Part shown: piece by piece, positions 1-9,791 of the stretch
How positions within the stretch are numbered: position 1 is the first letter of the stretch
How the letters are laid out: the number at the start of each line of letters is the position of its first letter
DNA from: Defluviimonas aquaemixtae
GTDB lineage: Bacteria > Pseudomonadota > Alphaproteobacteria > Rhodobacterales > Rhodobacteraceae
Direction of reading: 5' to 3'
Assembly: GCF_900302475.1 (NCBI RefSeq)
Contig: NZ_OMOQ01000005.1
Coordinates: 43,840-107,839, forward strand
DNA length: 64,000 bases
Made by a program: the position numbers and the translations under genes
Notes under the pieces: model-generated
The model's input: only the letters and a program-made list of their open reading frames with translations
Told to the model about the DNA's origin: nothing
Databases searched by the model: none

Positions 1-1194
1 GAAATTCATCTCATGCCCGGTCATGCCCTGCAGTACGAAGAGGTTAAACCCGATCGGCGGCGTGATCTGCGCCATCTCCACCACCACGACGATGAAGATA
101 CCGAACCAGATGATGTCGATGCCCGCCTCGCGGATCATCGGTTCGACCACGGCCATGGTCAGCACGACCGAGGAGATGCCGTCGAGGAAGCAACCGAGCA
201 CGATGTAGAAGACGAGAAGCGCCATCAGAAGCTCGAACCGGCTGAGATTAAGCGAGGCGATCAGGTCGGCGAGCCCGCGCGGTAGCCCCGTGAATCCCAT
301 CGACAGCGACAGAAACGCCGCCCCCGAGAGGATCAGCGCGATCATCGCCGAGGTGCGCACCGCGCCCATCAGGCTGTCGATAAACGTGGCGAGAGTCAGG
401 GAGCCTTGGCCCGCGGCGAGGATCAGCGATCCGATCACGCCGAACGCCGCCGCCTCGGTCGCCGTCGCATAGCCGAGATACATCGAGCCGATCACCACGA
501 GGATGAGGCAGATGACCGGGATCAGGAACCGCGAGTTCTTGAGCTTTTCGAGGATCGACATCGGCGGCTCTGCCGTGGGCGAGAACTCGCGCGAAAAGAC
601 CGACATCAGAGCGACATAGGTCATGAACATGAGCGCGAGCACGAGGCCCGGGAACACGCCCGCCATGAAGAGCTTGGTGATCGATTCATTGATCGTGACG
701 CCATAGACGATCAGCGTCAGCGAGGGCGGGATCATGAGGCCAAGCGTGGCCGCGCCGGCGAGCGTGCCGATGATCATCGTCTCGGGATACTCGCGCTTGC
801 GCAGTTCCGGGATCGACATCTTGCCAACCGTCGTCAGCGTCGCAGCCGATGAGCCGGAGACGGCCGCGAAGACGGTACATCCGACAATGTTGGTGTGCAC
901 GAGCCCCCCGGGCAGCCGCGCCATCCAAGGCGCGAGACCACGGAACATGTCCTCCGACAATCGGGTCCGATAAAGAATCTCACCCATCCAGATGAACAGC
1001 GGCAAGGCACTCAGTGTCCACGAAGAGGACGAGGTCCAGATCTTGGTGATCATCGCGTCGCCAGCGGGGCGCGTGGTGAAAAGGTCCATCCCCACATATG
1101 CAACGCCGATGAGCGCAAGCCCGACCCAGACGCCCGACCCCAGAAGAAAGAAGAGGACGAAGAGGAATATCCCGATCGGTACGAGCTGTTCCAT
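1..1194 (-). CDS. dctM: TRAP transporter large permease DctM (3' end cut by window)
   Basis: This is the large membrane subunit of a tripartite ATP-independent periplasmic (TRAP) transporter, which uses an ion gradient to import organic acids or similar solutes. The 398 visible residues start MEQLVPIGIFLFVLFFLLGSG and hold repeated hydrophobic helices with the typical DctM stretches GLMIPPSLTLIVYG and QITPPIGFNLFVLQG. DctM proteins are usually about 425-430 residues, so roughly 30 C-terminal residues lie outside the window. The ATG follows the dctQ stop by 9 nt, as expected for coupled expression. It completes the dctPQM set with the two genes upstream. The substrate cannot be read from the sequence. 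Confidence 0.93.
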   Translation of the reverse strand, partial: MEQLVPIGIFLFVLFFLLGSGVWVGLALIGVAYVGMDLFTTRPAGDAMITKIWTSSSSWTLSALPLFIWMGEILYRTRLSEDMFRGLAPWMARLPGGLVHTNIVGCTVFAAVSGSSAATLTTVGKMSIPELRKREYPETMIIGTLAGAATLGLMIPPSLTLIVYGVTINESITKLFMAGVFPGLVLALMFMTYVALMSVFSREFSPTAEPPMSILEKLKNSRFLIPVICLILVVIGSMYLGYATATEAAAFGVIGSLILAAGQGSLTLATFIDSLMGAVRTSAMIALILSGAAFLSLSMGFTGLPRGLADLIASLNLSRFELLMALLVFYIVLGCFLDGISSVVLTMAVVEPMIREAGIDIIWFGIFIVVVVEMAQITPPIGFNLFVLQGMTGHEMNF

Positions 1195-1203
1195 CTTCGG
1201 CCC

Positions 1204-1734
1204 CTATTCTGCGTGGCTCTGGTCGACGAGGTTCGTCCGGATGCCGTGCTCGCCGGTGAATATGAGCCGCAGGAGGTGGTCCCAGAACGCCACCGCCAGC
1301 AGGATCGTCCCGGTCGACATCGCCAGCTGAGGTATCCAGATCGGCGTCGCGTCGAGACCCTGGCTGATCTCGTTCAATTTCCAGGACCAGTAGTTTCCCT
1401 TGACCGCGTAGCGCGCGAAATATGTGGTGATGACCGCTCCGATGCCAAAGCACCAGATCTCCGCCCAGCGGCGCTTGTCGCCGAGCGCGTTCAGAAACAG
1501 CGAAACGCGGATATGCGCGCCGTGGTTCAGCGCGTAGGCGAAGGCGAAGAAGGATGCCGTCGCCATGCAGTAGCCGACATAATCCGTCGCACCGGGAAAC
1601 ACCTGCCCTGTCCACCGCGCGAGCATCTGAAGCACGATGAGAACGAGGATTGCGATCAGGAAAAAGGCGGCGATCACGCCGCCCGCGAGATAGAGAAAGT
1701 CAAGAAAGCGCCTGAGCGCCCGCATCGCGGCCAT
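1204..1734 (-). CDS. dctQ: TRAP transporter small permease DctQ
   Basis: A 176-residue membrane protein with four predicted helices, the normal size and topology of the DctQ subunit that associates with DctM. The first helix is at about residues 14-36, and the family-type stretch GQVFPGATDYVGYCMATASFF follows at about 44-63. It lies between dctP and dctM on the same strand, 56 nt from the dctP stop and 9 nt before dctM. The gap to dctP holds a strong hairpin (see 1775-1791), which fits the common pattern of much higher expression of the binding protein than of the permease subunits. Confidence 0.93.
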   Translation of the reverse strand: MAAMRALRRFLDFLYLAGGVIAAFFLIAILVLIVLQMLARWTGQVFPGATDYVGYCMATASFFAFAYALNHGAHIRVSLFLNALGDKRRWAEIWCFGIGAVITTYFARYAVKGNYWSWKLNEISQGLDATPIWIPQLAMSTGTILLAVAFWDHLLRLIFTGEHGIRTNLVDQSHAE

Positions 1735-1774
1735 CGATTGTCCCCCGGAGAAGTCCGGCAGGCCGGTTGGACCC

Positions 1775-1791
1775 GGCCCGCCGGGCGGGCC
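1775..1791 (-). promoter_or_regulatory. Intercistronic hairpin between dctP and dctQ
   Basis: The arms GGCCCGCC and GGCGGGCC form a perfect dyad around one base; a realistic RNA stem is six pairs with a five-base loop. It begins at the dctP stop codon and lies before dctQ. There is no U-run after it, so partial attenuation or mRNA 3' end protection of dctP is more likely than full termination. Confidence 0.55.
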
Positions 1792-2765
1792 TAGCCGCCC
1801 TTGTACGCGTCAACAATGGCCCGGCCTTCGTCACCGGCCCGTTCCAGCCATTCCTCGGTCATCGTGGCGCCGATGGCTTTCAGCTCCTCCACGAGCGCGT
1901 CGCCCGCACGACCGACGGTCATGCCGCCCTCCTTGAGGCCGTTCAAAGTGAACTCGGTGTATTCCTTCGACCGCTGCAACCCCTCGGCCTTGGCCTTGGC
2001 GGAGCAATCTTCCAACACTGCCTTGGTCTCGTCCGACAGGCCGTTCCAGGCGTCCATGTTCACCATGACGGCGTTGCGCGGCAGCCAGGCGTCCACCTCG
2101 TAGAAGTGCGAGAGATGTTCCCACACCTTGCGGTCATAGCCGGTCGCGCCCGAGGAGATGAAGCTTTCGGCCACGCCGGTCGCCAGCGCCTGGCTGAGCT
2201 CGGCCGCCTCGACCTGCACCGGCAGCATGCCGGTAAGCTCGGCCATGCGCGCCGTCGCGGTGGAGTAGGAGCGGAACTTGATTCCGGCCATATCGGCGAC
2301 CGAGTTCACCTCCTTCTTGAAATAAAGGCCCTGCGGAGGCCACGGCACCGAATAGAGATAGTGAAGGTTCTCCTCCGCCAGCGCCGCAGCGACTTTCGGC
2401 CCGGCGATCTCCCACAGCTTCTCGTGCTCATCGAAGGACGAGACGAGGAATGGGATCGAGTCGACTCCGTAAAGCGGGTTCTCGTTCTCATGCGCCGACA
2501 AGAGGCGCTCGCCGATATTGGCCTGGCCAGTTTGCACCGCCCGCTTGATCTCGTTGCCCGCGAAAAGCGAGCCCGACGGATGGGTGACGATTTCCAGCTC
2601 CCCCGCCGTGCCTTCGGTCACGCAGGCGCCGAAATTCGCGCCGACCTCGGAATGGAAATTCGTCGCCGCATAGGCCATGGGCATATCCCATTTCTCGGCC
2701 TGGGCGCCGGTCGCTCCGGCCACGGCAACGGCCGCGGCGGCGAAGAGTTTCGCCGATGTGTTCAT
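1791..2765 (-). CDS. dctP: TRAP transporter substrate-binding protein DctP
   Basis: Periplasmic solute-binding subunit, 324 residues, with a cleavable signal peptide (hydrophobic residues about 6-22, likely cut after GAQA). The body has the DctP-family pattern: NIGERLLSAH, the hinge region GLYFKKEVNSVADMAGIKFRS at about 150, and VEAAELSQALATGVAESF, in which the family's ligand-carboxylate-binding Arg is matched by the Arg in KFRS. The start ATG has a GGGAGTG ribosome site. It is the first transporter gene after the FAD dehydrogenase gene (43 nt gap), so the catabolic enzymes upstream probably act on the imported compound. Confidence 0.92.
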   Translation of the reverse strand: MNTSAKLFAAAAVAVAGATGAQAEKWDMPMAYAATNFHSEVGANFGACVTEGTAGELEIVTHPSGSLFAGNEIKRAVQTGQANIGERLLSAHENENPLYGVDSIPFLVSSFDEHEKLWEIAGPKVAAALAEENLHYLYSVPWPPQGLYFKKEVNSVADMAGIKFRSYSTATARMAELTGMLPVQVEAAELSQALATGVAESFISSGATGYDRKVWEHLSHFYEVDAWLPRNAVMVNMDAWNGLSDETKAVLEDCSAKAKAEGLQRSKEYTEFTLNGLKEGGMTVGRAGDALVEELKAIGATMTEEWLERAGDEGRAIVDAYKGG

Positions 2766-2808
2766 GGTTCACTCCCTTTGTCGGTTCTGCGGTTTTTTGG
2801 CTTGTTCG

Positions 2809-4059
2809 TCAGTTAAAGCGGTCGGGGGCATATGGGGCAAGGCTTATGTTCGGCGTCCGGCCCGCGATGAGCTGCGCCAGAACGCGCCCGGTCTTCGGCC
2901 CGCCCGTCAGCCCGACATGGTCATGGCCAAAGCCCGCATAAGCGCCCTGGATACCCGGAATCGCCCCGATCAAGGGGATCGAGTCGGCGACGGACGGGCG
3001 GTGGCCCATCCATTCGACGGTTCGATTCCACGAAATTCCCGGGATCGCGGCGCGGATACTGCGCTCCAGAAGCTTGATGGGCGCGCGGGACGGCGGCGCG
3101 TCGAGTCCGCCGAACTCGACGATCCCGGCGAGCCGCAGCCGCCCGTCCATCGGCGTGACGACGAACTTGCCCGACGCGACCATTACCGGCGAACGCGGCA
3201 TCACTGACGGCTCCCAAAGTTCCAGGTGATAGCCGCGTTCGGTCTCGATCGGCACATTGAGGCCGAGCTTGCGGGCGAGCGGGCCGGACCAAGCCCCGGT
3301 GGCGATCACCGCGGCGTCGCATGGGATGGTCTCGCCACCCGCACGGACGCCCGTCACACGGCCACCGTCACGCACGACATCCTCGACATCGGACCGAAGG
3401 ATGCGCGCGCCCTGCCCCTCGGCATGGGCGGCGAGGTCCTTTACGTATTGGCCCGGATCGGCGATGCGGCCGTGACCCGCCAGCTTGACTGCGAGGCCCA
3501 GCGTTGGCCCGAAGCTCGGGTCGTAGTCGCGGAACGCCTGGCCCTCCAGGACCTCCCAAGTGAACCCGTGCGCCTCGCGCACCGACCAGCCGAAGGCATC
3601 GCCGTCGAAATGGGCGCGGTCTTTGTAGAGAAAGAGATAGTCCGACGCCACGATCCACCGCTCGGCGCCAGTACGTTCGGCCAGCGCCTGGTGATCGGCG
3701 AGACTATCACCAATGATCGGATACAGCGCGGCCGCGCGGCGGTGCACCGCGGCGTCATTCGCAGTGCGCAGGTAGCGAAAAAGCCACGGCATCAGGCGCG
3801 GTAGGTAGCGCCATTTCATGAAGAGCGGCTGGTTCGGATCGAAGAGCATCCGCGGCGCCTTGCGAAGAAGTCCTGGCACCGTCACCGGAATGATCGAGCT
3901 GGAGGCTAGCACACCGCCATTGCCGTGGCTCGTCCCTTCGCCCGGCCCCTTGCGGTCGACCAGGACGACATCGTGGCCGTCGCGCTGTAGCCAGATCGCA
4001 GTCGAGACGCCGACGATCCCGGCCCCCACGATCACGACAGTCTTCCTTTCGCCGCTCAT
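2809..4059 (-). CDS. FAD-dependent D-amino-acid dehydrogenase-like oxidoreductase (DadA family)
   Basis: A 416-residue flavoprotein of the DAO superfamily. The N-terminal Rossmann motif [18 protein letters not shown] binds FAD (residues about 6-24). The C-terminal [21 protein letters not shown] segment is the second FAD-contact motif of DadA-type D-amino-acid dehydrogenases. Such enzymes oxidise the C-alpha of D-amino acids or secondary amines to imino acids and pass electrons to the respiratory chain. I place the start at the ATG that overlaps the stop of the enolase-superfamily gene by 4 nt (ATGA). The exact substrate is unknown; glycine-oxidase- or sarcosine-oxidase-like activity is possible. 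Confidence 0.85.
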   Translation of the reverse strand: MSGERKTVVIVGAGIVGVSTAIWLQRDGHDVVLVDRKGPGEGTSHGNGGVLASSSIIPVTVPGLLRKAPRMLFDPNQPLFMKWRYLPRLMPWLFRYLRTANDAAVHRRAAALYPIIGDSLADHQALAERTGAERWIVASDYLFLYKDRAHFDGDAFGWSVREAHGFTWEVLEGQAFRDYDPSFGPTLGLAVKLAGHGRIADPGQYVKDLAAHAEGQGARILRSDVEDVVRDGGRVTGVRAGGETIPCDAAVIATGAWSGPLARKLGLNVPIETERGYHLELWEPSVMPRSPVMVASGKFVVTPMDGRLRLAGIVEFGGLDAPPSRAPIKLLERSIRAAIPGISWNRTVEWMGHRPSVADSIPLIGAIPGIQGAYAGFGHDHVGLTGGPKTGRVLAQLIAGRTPNISLAPYAPDRFN

Positions 4060-5195
4060 GCGCCACCCCTCCCCGGCCCCGCGATCGCGTATTTCACGAC
4101 CCGCTCCATGTCGGGATCGCAGCCGAGCCCCGGCCCGTCCGGCACGACAACGCATCCGTCCTCGATCGGAAAGGGTTTCGACAGCAGGTCCTCAACGAGA
4201 AAATAGCGCGCCTGGTAGAATTCGCAGCCGAGCGTGATCTCGGGTGTCGCCGCGATCATGTGCGCGCCCGCGAGATGCGCGAGGCCGGTTTCGAACATGT
4301 CACCGCCATAGGCAACAAGCCCCGCCGCCCCGGCGATGCGCGCGACGTCCTGTGCCCGCGCGAGGCCGCCGGCCTTCATGATCTTGACCGACACGCCGTC
4401 GCAGATGTCCTGATCGATAGCACTCGCCATGTCATCGGGCCCGAAGACGCTTTCATCCGCCAGAAGCGGCACGTCGATGAGGTTTCGAAGCGTCCACATC
4501 GTCGCCCAGTCGCCCGCGGCGACGGGCTGCTCGATGAAATCGGGACCATAGGCGGCGATCTCGGGCACGTCGCGCAAAGCCGCGTTCCGGCTGAGGCCTT
4601 GGTTGTAGTCGACGCGCACTGCGAAATCGGGGTGATGCTCGCGGATGTGATCGAGCCGCATGCGGTCGAAGTCCGGTCCGGCGAAGCCCGCCTTGAGCTT
4701 CACGATGCGCACGCCGTCCGCTTCGAGCCGCTTCAGGAGCGCCTTGTCAGATTCGAAATCCGGGCTCGCGATCGAGCACGACAGCGGGATCAGCGCAGGC
4801 CCGTCTCCGCCCAGAAGTGCCCAGACCGGCCGGCCCGTCAGCTTGCCCGCAAGATCCTGAAGGGCTGTGTCGAGCGCGGCCTTCGCCTCGGTACAGTGGA
4901 CGATCGCGCGGCTCGCCTCGGCGAGAATGGCGGCATGATCGGCGACGGCGCGTCCGACGACGTGGGGACGAATATAGCGGTCGAGCGCCGCGTAGCTCGC
5001 TTCGGGCGAGCCGGTGAAGACGACCCAGGGCGCGGCCTCGCCGAAGCCCTCGACGCCGCCTTCCGTGGTCAGCCGCAGGATCACGACCTCGACCGCGCCC
5101 GCAACGGTTCCGATGCCGTGATCGCGGCGTCCCGACACCGGCAACGCGCAGTGCCAGAGATCCATCGCAACGATCCGGTCGTCGAGTTCGCTCAC
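4056..5195 (-). CDS. Enolase-superfamily enzyme, muconate-lactonizing subgroup
   Basis: A 379-residue enzyme of the mandelate racemase/muconate lactonizing enzyme family. All catalytic elements of the MLE subgroup are present in order: the K-x-K of VKLKAGF, the metal ligands Asp (RVDYNQ), Glu (FIEQP) and Glu (LADES), and the second general base Lys in [10 protein letters not shown]. Members epimerise, racemise, dehydrate or cycloisomerise carboxylate substrates by alpha-proton abstraction. The chosen start is a GTG one base after the stop of the ThDP gene; longer readings begin inside that gene. With DadA next door, an amino-acid epimerase or hydroxyproline-type dehydratase role is plausible but not shown. 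Confidence 0.85.
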   Translation of the reverse strand: MSELDDRIVAMDLWHCALPVSGRRDHGIGTVAGAVEVVILRLTTEGGVEGFGEAAPWVVFTGSPEASYAALDRYIRPHVVGRAVADHAAILAEASRAIVHCTEAKAALDTALQDLAGKLTGRPVWALLGGDGPALIPLSCSIASPDFESDKALLKRLEADGVRIVKLKAGFAGPDFDRMRLDHIREHHPDFAVRVDYNQGLSRNAALRDVPEIAAYGPDFIEQPVAAGDWATMWTLRNLIDVPLLADESVFGPDDMASAIDQDICDGVSVKIMKAGGLARAQDVARIAGAAGLVAYGGDMFETGLAHLAGAHMIAATPEITLGCEFYQARYFLVEDLLSKPFPIEDGCVVVPDGPGLGCDPDMERVVKYAIAGPGRGGA

Positions 5196-5196
5196 A

Positions 5197-6873
5197 TCAA
5201 GCCACCCATTCCGAAACCGGTGCCGCCGCCTCATGCAGCGGCTGGGAAATCACGTCGACCAGCGTCGGTCCGTCATGGGCCAGCGCATCCTTCAGGACCG
5301 TGTCGAGGCTCTCGGGATCCTCTACCCGCCACGACTTCACGCCGAATGCGCTGGCGACGGCCGCATGGTCGGTGCGGCCGAAATCGACGTTGTAGAACCG
5401 ATTGCCGAAACCAACGTTCTGGCCCGCCTTGATCCAGCCGAAGGTCGCGTTGGAGAACACGATCGAGGTGATCGGCATCCGGTGACGGACGATCGTCTCG
5501 AACTCGCCGCAGCAGAAGCCGAACGACCCGTCGCCCATCACCGCGACCGTCTTCACGCCCGGCCGCGCCGTGTGCGCTCCCATGGCGGCGGCGAGTGCGT
5601 AACCCAGGGCCCCGTGGGCGCGATTCGTGATGAAATGTCGGCCCGCTTCGCGCCACCGGTAGTGGGCCGAGAAATAGGGGCACGGCGTTCCCGGGTCGGC
5701 AGCGACAATCGCGTCGACGTCGAGCCGCGCGTACAGGGCGGCAATCACACGTTCGGGTCGTATCGGTATCTCGGCGCTGGCCGCCAGCGGCTGCATAGCT
5801 ACAAGCTTGATTTGCCAAGCAGCGGCAGCACGTACCTTGCCGTCCTGACCTTTTGAGTGACCGCGCCGCTCAAGTTCGTCGAACAGCGCCGCCAGCACCA
5901 GTTTCGCATCCGCCGGAATCGCGACGTCGGTCGGATAGTTCGCGCCAATCACCATCGGATCGCTGTCGATATGGATGACCTTCACGCCCGGCTTGGGCGA
6001 ACGCCAGCGCTCGGTCGTCACCGAGCCTGCGCGGCAACCGATGAATATGACCAGATCGGCCTCGTCCACCACCGCGCGCGTGGCCGGAACACCGCCGTTC
6101 GATCCGACGACGCCGACCGCCTGAGGATGCGTCTCGGCGATCGCCCCCTGCCCCGAGACGGTCGTGGCGATAGGCAGGTCCAGCAATTCGGCCAGCGCCG
6201 CGACTTCGTCACACGCGCCCGACAGGACCGGCCCGCCGCCGCAGATCGCCACAGCGCGCATTGCGGCGTCAAGAAGATCGGCCGCCGCCCCAATCGCTGC
6301 CGGATCGGGCCCGCTGCGTTCGGCAGGATACGCCCGGTGCCGCGGGTCGGCCCAGATCTCGGCCGGATCGACAGGGGCTTTCTGAGTATCGAACGGAAGG
6401 GCGAGGTGCGCAGCACCCGGCCGCCCCGTCGTCATGGCCCGAAACGCCGCCCGGACCATCGACGGCAGCCGGTCAGGCTGGTCGAGCGACGCGTTCCACT
6501 TCGTCAGCGGCCGGAACAGCGCCACCTGATCAAGCTCGGTCAGCGGGTAGCGCCCGCGCGAGGTGGTCGCGACATCGGTTGTGATCGCGAGCACAGGCAC
6601 CGAGCTTTCGTTGGCCTCTACCACGCCAGGCAGGATGTATGTCGCGCCGCCGCCCGAAGGGCCTTCACAGATGCCGGGCTTGCCGCTCATTCGCGCGTAG
6701 CCGTCGGCCATGTAGGCCGCGTGCCGCTCGTCGCGCGTCAAGATATGGGTGATGCCGTGATCGAGCCGGGCGAGCGCGTCGTAGAACGGCAGCGTCGTGT
6801 CGCCGCACAGGCCGAACATATGGGTAGCACCATGTGCCTGAAGCATACGCACCATCGCCTCGGCGCCGGTCAT
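5197..6873 (-). CDS. Thiamine-diphosphate-dependent enzyme, acetolactate-synthase-like
   Basis: A 558-residue three-domain ThDP enzyme. The N-terminal PYR domain has the catalytic glutamate in [15 protein letters not shown]. The middle domain has a Rossmann-like [22 protein letters not shown]. The C-terminal PP domain has the ThDP/Mg motif beginning GDGSFGF and ending SNATFGW (about residues 470-500). The family includes acetolactate synthase, oxalyl-CoA decarboxylase, benzoylformate decarboxylase and sulfoacetaldehyde acetyltransferase; I cannot choose among them. The start is the ATG of [15 protein letters not shown]; an upstream in-frame extension of 44 codons has no family-like sequence. 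It is the promoter-proximal gene of the operon that ends in the TRAP transporter. Confidence 0.85.
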   Translation of the reverse strand: MTGAEAMVRMLQAHGATHMFGLCGDTTLPFYDALARLDHGITHILTRDERHAAYMADGYARMSGKPGICEGPSGGGATYILPGVVEANESSVPVLAITTDVATTSRGRYPLTELDQVALFRPLTKWNASLDQPDRLPSMVRAAFRAMTTGRPGAAHLALPFDTQKAPVDPAEIWADPRHRAYPAERSGPDPAAIGAAADLLDAAMRAVAICGGGPVLSGACDEVAALAELLDLPIATTVSGQGAIAETHPQAVGVVGSNGGVPATRAVVDEADLVIFIGCRAGSVTTERWRSPKPGVKVIHIDSDPMVIGANYPTDVAIPADAKLVLAALFDELERRGHSKGQDGKVRAAAAWQIKLVAMQPLAASAEIPIRPERVIAALYARLDVDAIVAADPGTPCPYFSAHYRWREAGRHFITNRAHGALGYALAAAMGAHTARPGVKTVAVMGDGSFGFCCGEFETIVRHRMPITSIVFSNATFGWIKAGQNVGFGNRFYNVDFGRTDHAAVASAFGVKSWRVEDPESLDTVLKDALAHDGPTLVDVISQPLHEAAAPVSEWVA

Positions 6874-6956
6874 CTGGTTTCCGCCCTGTTCTGGCACCTC
6901 GGACACTCCCTGGACGCTCCCGCTCCGATGCGAAGCTTGTTTGGCCACGTCCACTG

Positions 6957-6962
6957 TGTCAA
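6957..6962 (-). promoter_or_regulatory. Possible -35 element for the ThDP-dctM operon
   Basis: The minus strand reads TTGACA here, a perfect -35 hexamer, in the 124-nt gap between two divergent genes. The hexamer 17 bases downstream (CAAGCT on the minus strand) is a poor -10, so the promoter is only suggested. Confidence 0.3.
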
Positions 6963-6997
6963 CGAATAGCGAAGCTTCGGTCAGGGAGGCGCGGAAG

Positions 6998-7711
6998 GTG
7001 GTCAAGGTTCAGGGCGGCAAATCCATCTACGGCGCGGCAGTCGGCATCCTGATGTTGGACGCGCGCTTCCCCCGCATACCGGGCGACATGGGCAACGCGC
7101 TGACCTGGCCCTTTCCGGTGCTCTACCGCGTCGTTCGCGATGCGACGCCCGACCGGGTGGTGCGACGTGGCGCAGAAGGCACGCTACCCGCCTTCATCGC
7201 CGCCGCCCGCGATCTTGCCCGCGACGGCGCCGACGGGATCACCACGAACTGCGGATTCCTGTCGCTCTTCCAAGATGAGCTTGCCGAGGCGGTGGGCGTG
7301 CCGGTCGCGACCTCGTCGCTCATGCAGGTCGGACTCGTGAACCGGCTGCTGCCCAAGGGTCGGCGTGCCGGGATCCTCACGATTTCGGGCTCGACGCTGA
7401 CGCCGGCTCATCTCGACAAGGCCGGGGTCCCGCCGGGAACGCCCGTGGGATCGACCGAGGGCGGGCGCGAGTTCACTCGGGTCATTCTGAATGACGAGGC
7501 CGAGCTCGACACCGAACTCGCTCGGCAGGACAATGTCGAGGCCGCGTTGGCGCTTCGGGCGGCGAATCCCGATTTGGGGGCGATCGTTCTCGAATGCACC
7601 AACATGGTGCCCTACGCGGCCGATATCAGGGCCGCGTGCGGCCTGCCGGTCTTCTCGATCTTCAGTTTCATCAGATGGTATCAGGAAGGCCTTGCGCCTG
7701 CGCGCCATTGA
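6998..7711 (+). CDS. Asp/Glu racemase-superfamily protein
   Basis: A 237-residue protein of the aspartate/glutamate racemase, hydantoin racemase and maleate isomerase superfamily. The two active-site cysteines are visible: GITTNCGF at about residue 82 and VLECTNM at about residue 204, in two pseudo-symmetric lobes. The start is taken as GTG because GGGAGG ends 8 nt before it; an upstream ATG at 6941 lacks a ribosome site. It is divergent from the ThDP/DadA/TRAP operon, and the shared 124-nt control region suggests a shared inducer. A racemase feeding the neighbouring FAD dehydrogenase is an attractive but unproven idea. Confidence 0.8.
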   Translation: MVKVQGGKSIYGAAVGILMLDARFPRIPGDMGNALTWPFPVLYRVVRDATPDRVVRRGAEGTLPAFIAAARDLARDGADGITTNCGFLSLFQDELAEAVGVPVATSSLMQVGLVNRLLPKGRRAGILTISGSTLTPAHLDKAGVPPGTPVGSTEGGREFTRVILNDEAELDTELARQDNVEAALALRAANPDLGAIVLECTNMVPYAADIRAACGLPVFSIFSFIRWYQEGLAPARH

Positions 7712-7784
7712 CGCGCACCTGGGCGCTCGGTTCTCGGCTACTGCGGATGACCGCCGCGGGACGCACCCCCCCCGGCCCGCAAAC

Positions 7785-7811
7785 TTGCGGCATCGGGGAT
7801 CGTGCTATATG
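7785..7811 (+). promoter_or_regulatory. Possible sigma-70 promoter for the lipoprotein gene
   Basis: TTGCGG (7785-7790) is followed by TATATG (7806-7811, 15-base spacer) or TATGAG (7808-7813, 17-base spacer), about 57 bases before the start codon, in a 156-nt gap. The match is moderate. Confidence 0.35.
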
Positions 7812-7867
7812 AGGTGCGGTGAAAGCACGGGACTACACAGTGTCGTACCGGTAGCGGAATACGAGTG

Positions 7868-8485
7868 ATGCGGATATTGAAGCTTTTCGGAAAGTTTTCT
7901 GTTGCTGCGGCCTGCGGTCTCCTGCCCGGCTGTGGCTCAACTTGGTCGGTTTCCTATGACGAATCCGTCGACGCATCAGTTTCTGACGGCTGGCATGCCG
8001 GGGCGGTGCAGGTCGAGGTGCCCGAGGACCTGACAGTTACCGACATCAACACGCTGGTTCCGGATGCCGACATCGTCTGGCACGGCGATCCGCCGGGCGA
8101 CCGCAAGGCACAGGTCGCCGAGATCGTGAGAGCGGGCGTGACCGAGGGCGCCGACGGTCTGGACGGGACGCGAGAGGTCGATTTTCACGTCCTCCTGTCG
8201 AGATTCCACGGCGTGACGCCGGCCGCTGTCGCCCTGGCTCCCTCAGCGGTCCACAACATCGACTTCACGATCCAGGCGGTCGACTCTGATACCGGAGAAG
8301 AGCTTACCGAACCGGTGGAAATCAGCGCCGATGTCGAAGCCAATCTGGGTGCCATTGCGGTCTTCGCGGCGATGCAGGGCGAAGCCGAAAAGGACCGTAT
8401 CATCGAACGGATTGCCGAGGTGACGGCAGGCTGGCTTGGCATCGGCCCCGACCCGAGGGGAGAGTTCAAGACGCTAGGCCAGTGA
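7868..8485 (+). CDS. Predicted lipoprotein of unknown function
   Basis: A 205-residue secreted protein with a lipobox: the hydrophobic stretch ends LLPGC at about residue 22, giving a lipidated cysteine. The mature part (start GSTWSVSYDESV) is rich in Asp and Val, lacks further cysteines, and has no motif I can assign to an activity. It resembles a Rhodobacterales lipoprotein family I know as DUF6778, but I cannot confirm this. An in-frame GTG directly before the ATG is a possible alternative start. It stands alone and converges on the chorismate mutase gene with a 23-nt gap. Confidence 0.75.
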   Translation: MRILKLFGKFSVAAACGLLPGCGSTWSVSYDESVDASVSDGWHAGAVQVEVPEDLTVTDINTLVPDADIVWHGDPPGDRKAQVAEIVRAGVTEGADGLDGTREVDFHVLLSRFHGVTPAAVALAPSAVHNIDFTIQAVDSDTGEELTEPVEISADVEANLGAIAVFAAMQGEAEKDRIIERIAEVTAGWLGIGPDPRGEFKTLGQ

Positions 8486-8508
8486 GTATGCCGCGTGTGC
8501 AACGGCGC

Positions 8509-8802
8509 TCAGCGATCGCCGATCGTCGTCTCTTCGCGGGCGATTGACCAGTCGATAATGCGCCGCCAGAGCATTTCGGCGAGCGCCGGGTCGAGCCCTT
8601 CCAGCCGCGCTGCCGCACGGATCTTTGTGAAAACTTCTTCCACCCGCGCGTCGATTCGCGCGGGCAAACCCAGCGCCGGCTTCAGCTCGGCCGCGCGATC
8701 GATGTAGCCCGAGCGCTCAGCCAGAAGCGCCACCAGCGCGCGGTCGATCCTGTCGATCTCGGCGCGGACGTCGGTCATCGTTGCGCAGTCAGCCGCCTTC
8801 AT
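8509..8802 (-). CDS. aroQ: Chorismate mutase, AroQ type
   Basis: A 97-residue all-helical monofunctional chorismate mutase, which converts chorismate to prephenate for phenylalanine and tyrosine synthesis in the cytoplasm. The helix 1 pattern VRAEIDRIDRALVALLAER contains the active-site Arg. Helix 2 has the Arg/Lys-bearing segment (DRAAELKPALGLPARIDARVEEV) and the last helix is LAEMLWRRIIDWSIAREE. The size matches stand-alone AroQ. The ATG at 8778, eight codons in, is an alternative start. It precedes hemF's 3' end by about 95 nt in reverse order, with no clear operon link. Confidence 0.9.
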   Translation of the reverse strand: MKAADCATMTDVRAEIDRIDRALVALLAERSGYIDRAAELKPALGLPARIDARVEEVFTKIRAAARLEGLDPALAEMLWRRIIDWSIAREETTIGDR

Positions 8803-8897
8803 TCCGCCCTCCGTCCGTTTCGCTCGGCGGCCTCATAGCGTGTGCAGCGGGCGGCGGCAATGAGGCCGGAGCGGGCAGCGCGACCGGCCCCGAGGCG

Positions 8898-9791
8898 TCA
8901 AAGCCACTTGGCAAGCGGCGGCAGGCTCATCAACACCGCATTCGCGTCATGTCCTGTCTCCAGGCCAAACTTCGTGCCCCGGTCGTAGACGAGATTGTAT
9001 TCCGCGTAGAGCCCGCGATGGATGAGCTGCGTTTCGCGGTCGGCCGTGTCCCAGGGGTGCTTCAGTCGCCGTTCGACAATCGGAAGGAAGGCCGGCAAGA
9101 AGGCGCGCCCAACATCGCGCGCAAAGGCGAAGTCCGCCTGCCAGTCACCTGTATTCAGGTCGTCGAAGAAGATTCCGCCCACGCCCCGTGCGCGGCCTCT
9201 GTGCGGCACGAAAAAATATTCGTCCGCCCAGGACTTGAAGCGCGTATAGTAGTTGGCGTCGTGCGGGTCGCAGGCCGCCGCCAGCACTGCGTGAAAGTGG
9301 CTCGTATCCTCGGCATACTCGATGCAGGGATTGAGGTCCGCGCCGCCGCCGAACCACCAGGCATTCGGGGTCCAGAACATGCGCGTGTTCATGTGCACGG
9401 CCGGTGCATGAGGGTTCTGCATATGGGCGACCAGGCTGATGCCGGAGGCCCAGAACCGCGGGTCCTTTTCCATTCCCGGCACACCACGCGCGGCCATTGC
9501 GGCCTGTGCGCGCTGGCCCAACTTGCCGTAGACCGCCGAGACGTTCACACCGACCTTTTCGAAGACACGGCCGCCGCGCATCACGCTCATGCAGCCGCCC
9601 CCTGCGTCGGTGCCGTCATCGCTATCGCGAAGGGTCTGGCTGCGTTCGAAGCGGCCCGGCGCGCGATCGGACAAGGGGCCTGACTCGTGCCGCTCTTCGA
9701 TCGCCTCGAAGGCTGCGAGAATTTCGTCGCGCAGTGCGCGGAACCATGCAGTCGCGCGCGCCTTTTCCTCTTCAAGCTCCAATGCCTGCAT
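8898..9791 (-). CDS. hemF: Oxygen-dependent coproporphyrinogen III oxidase
   Basis: HemF, 297 residues, converts coproporphyrinogen III to protoporphyrinogen IX using oxygen, a late step of haem synthesis. Family stretches are clear: CMSVMRGGRVFEKVGVN near residue 70, GGGADLNPCIEYAEDT, the His-rich HFHAVLAAACD, GGIFFDDLN, and the C-terminal EYNLVYDRGTKFGLETGH. The start chosen is MQALELEEEKA, preceded by GGGGTGAG; a longer reading overlaps the divergent lipoprotein gene and has no family sequence. Two more haem genes (hemC, hemE) and a cbb3 oxidase lie in the same window. Confidence 0.95.
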   Translation of the reverse strand: MQALELEEEKARATAWFRALRDEILAAFEAIEERHESGPLSDRAPGRFERSQTLRDSDDGTDAGGGCMSVMRGGRVFEKVGVNVSAVYGKLGQRAQAAMAARGVPGMEKDPRFWASGISLVAHMQNPHAPAVHMNTRMFWTPNAWWFGGGADLNPCIEYAEDTSHFHAVLAAACDPHDANYYTRFKSWADEYFFVPHRGRARGVGGIFFDDLNTGDWQADFAFARDVGRAFLPAFLPIVERRLKHPWDTADRETQLIHRGLYAEYNLVYDRGTKFGLETGHDANAVLMSLPPLAKWL

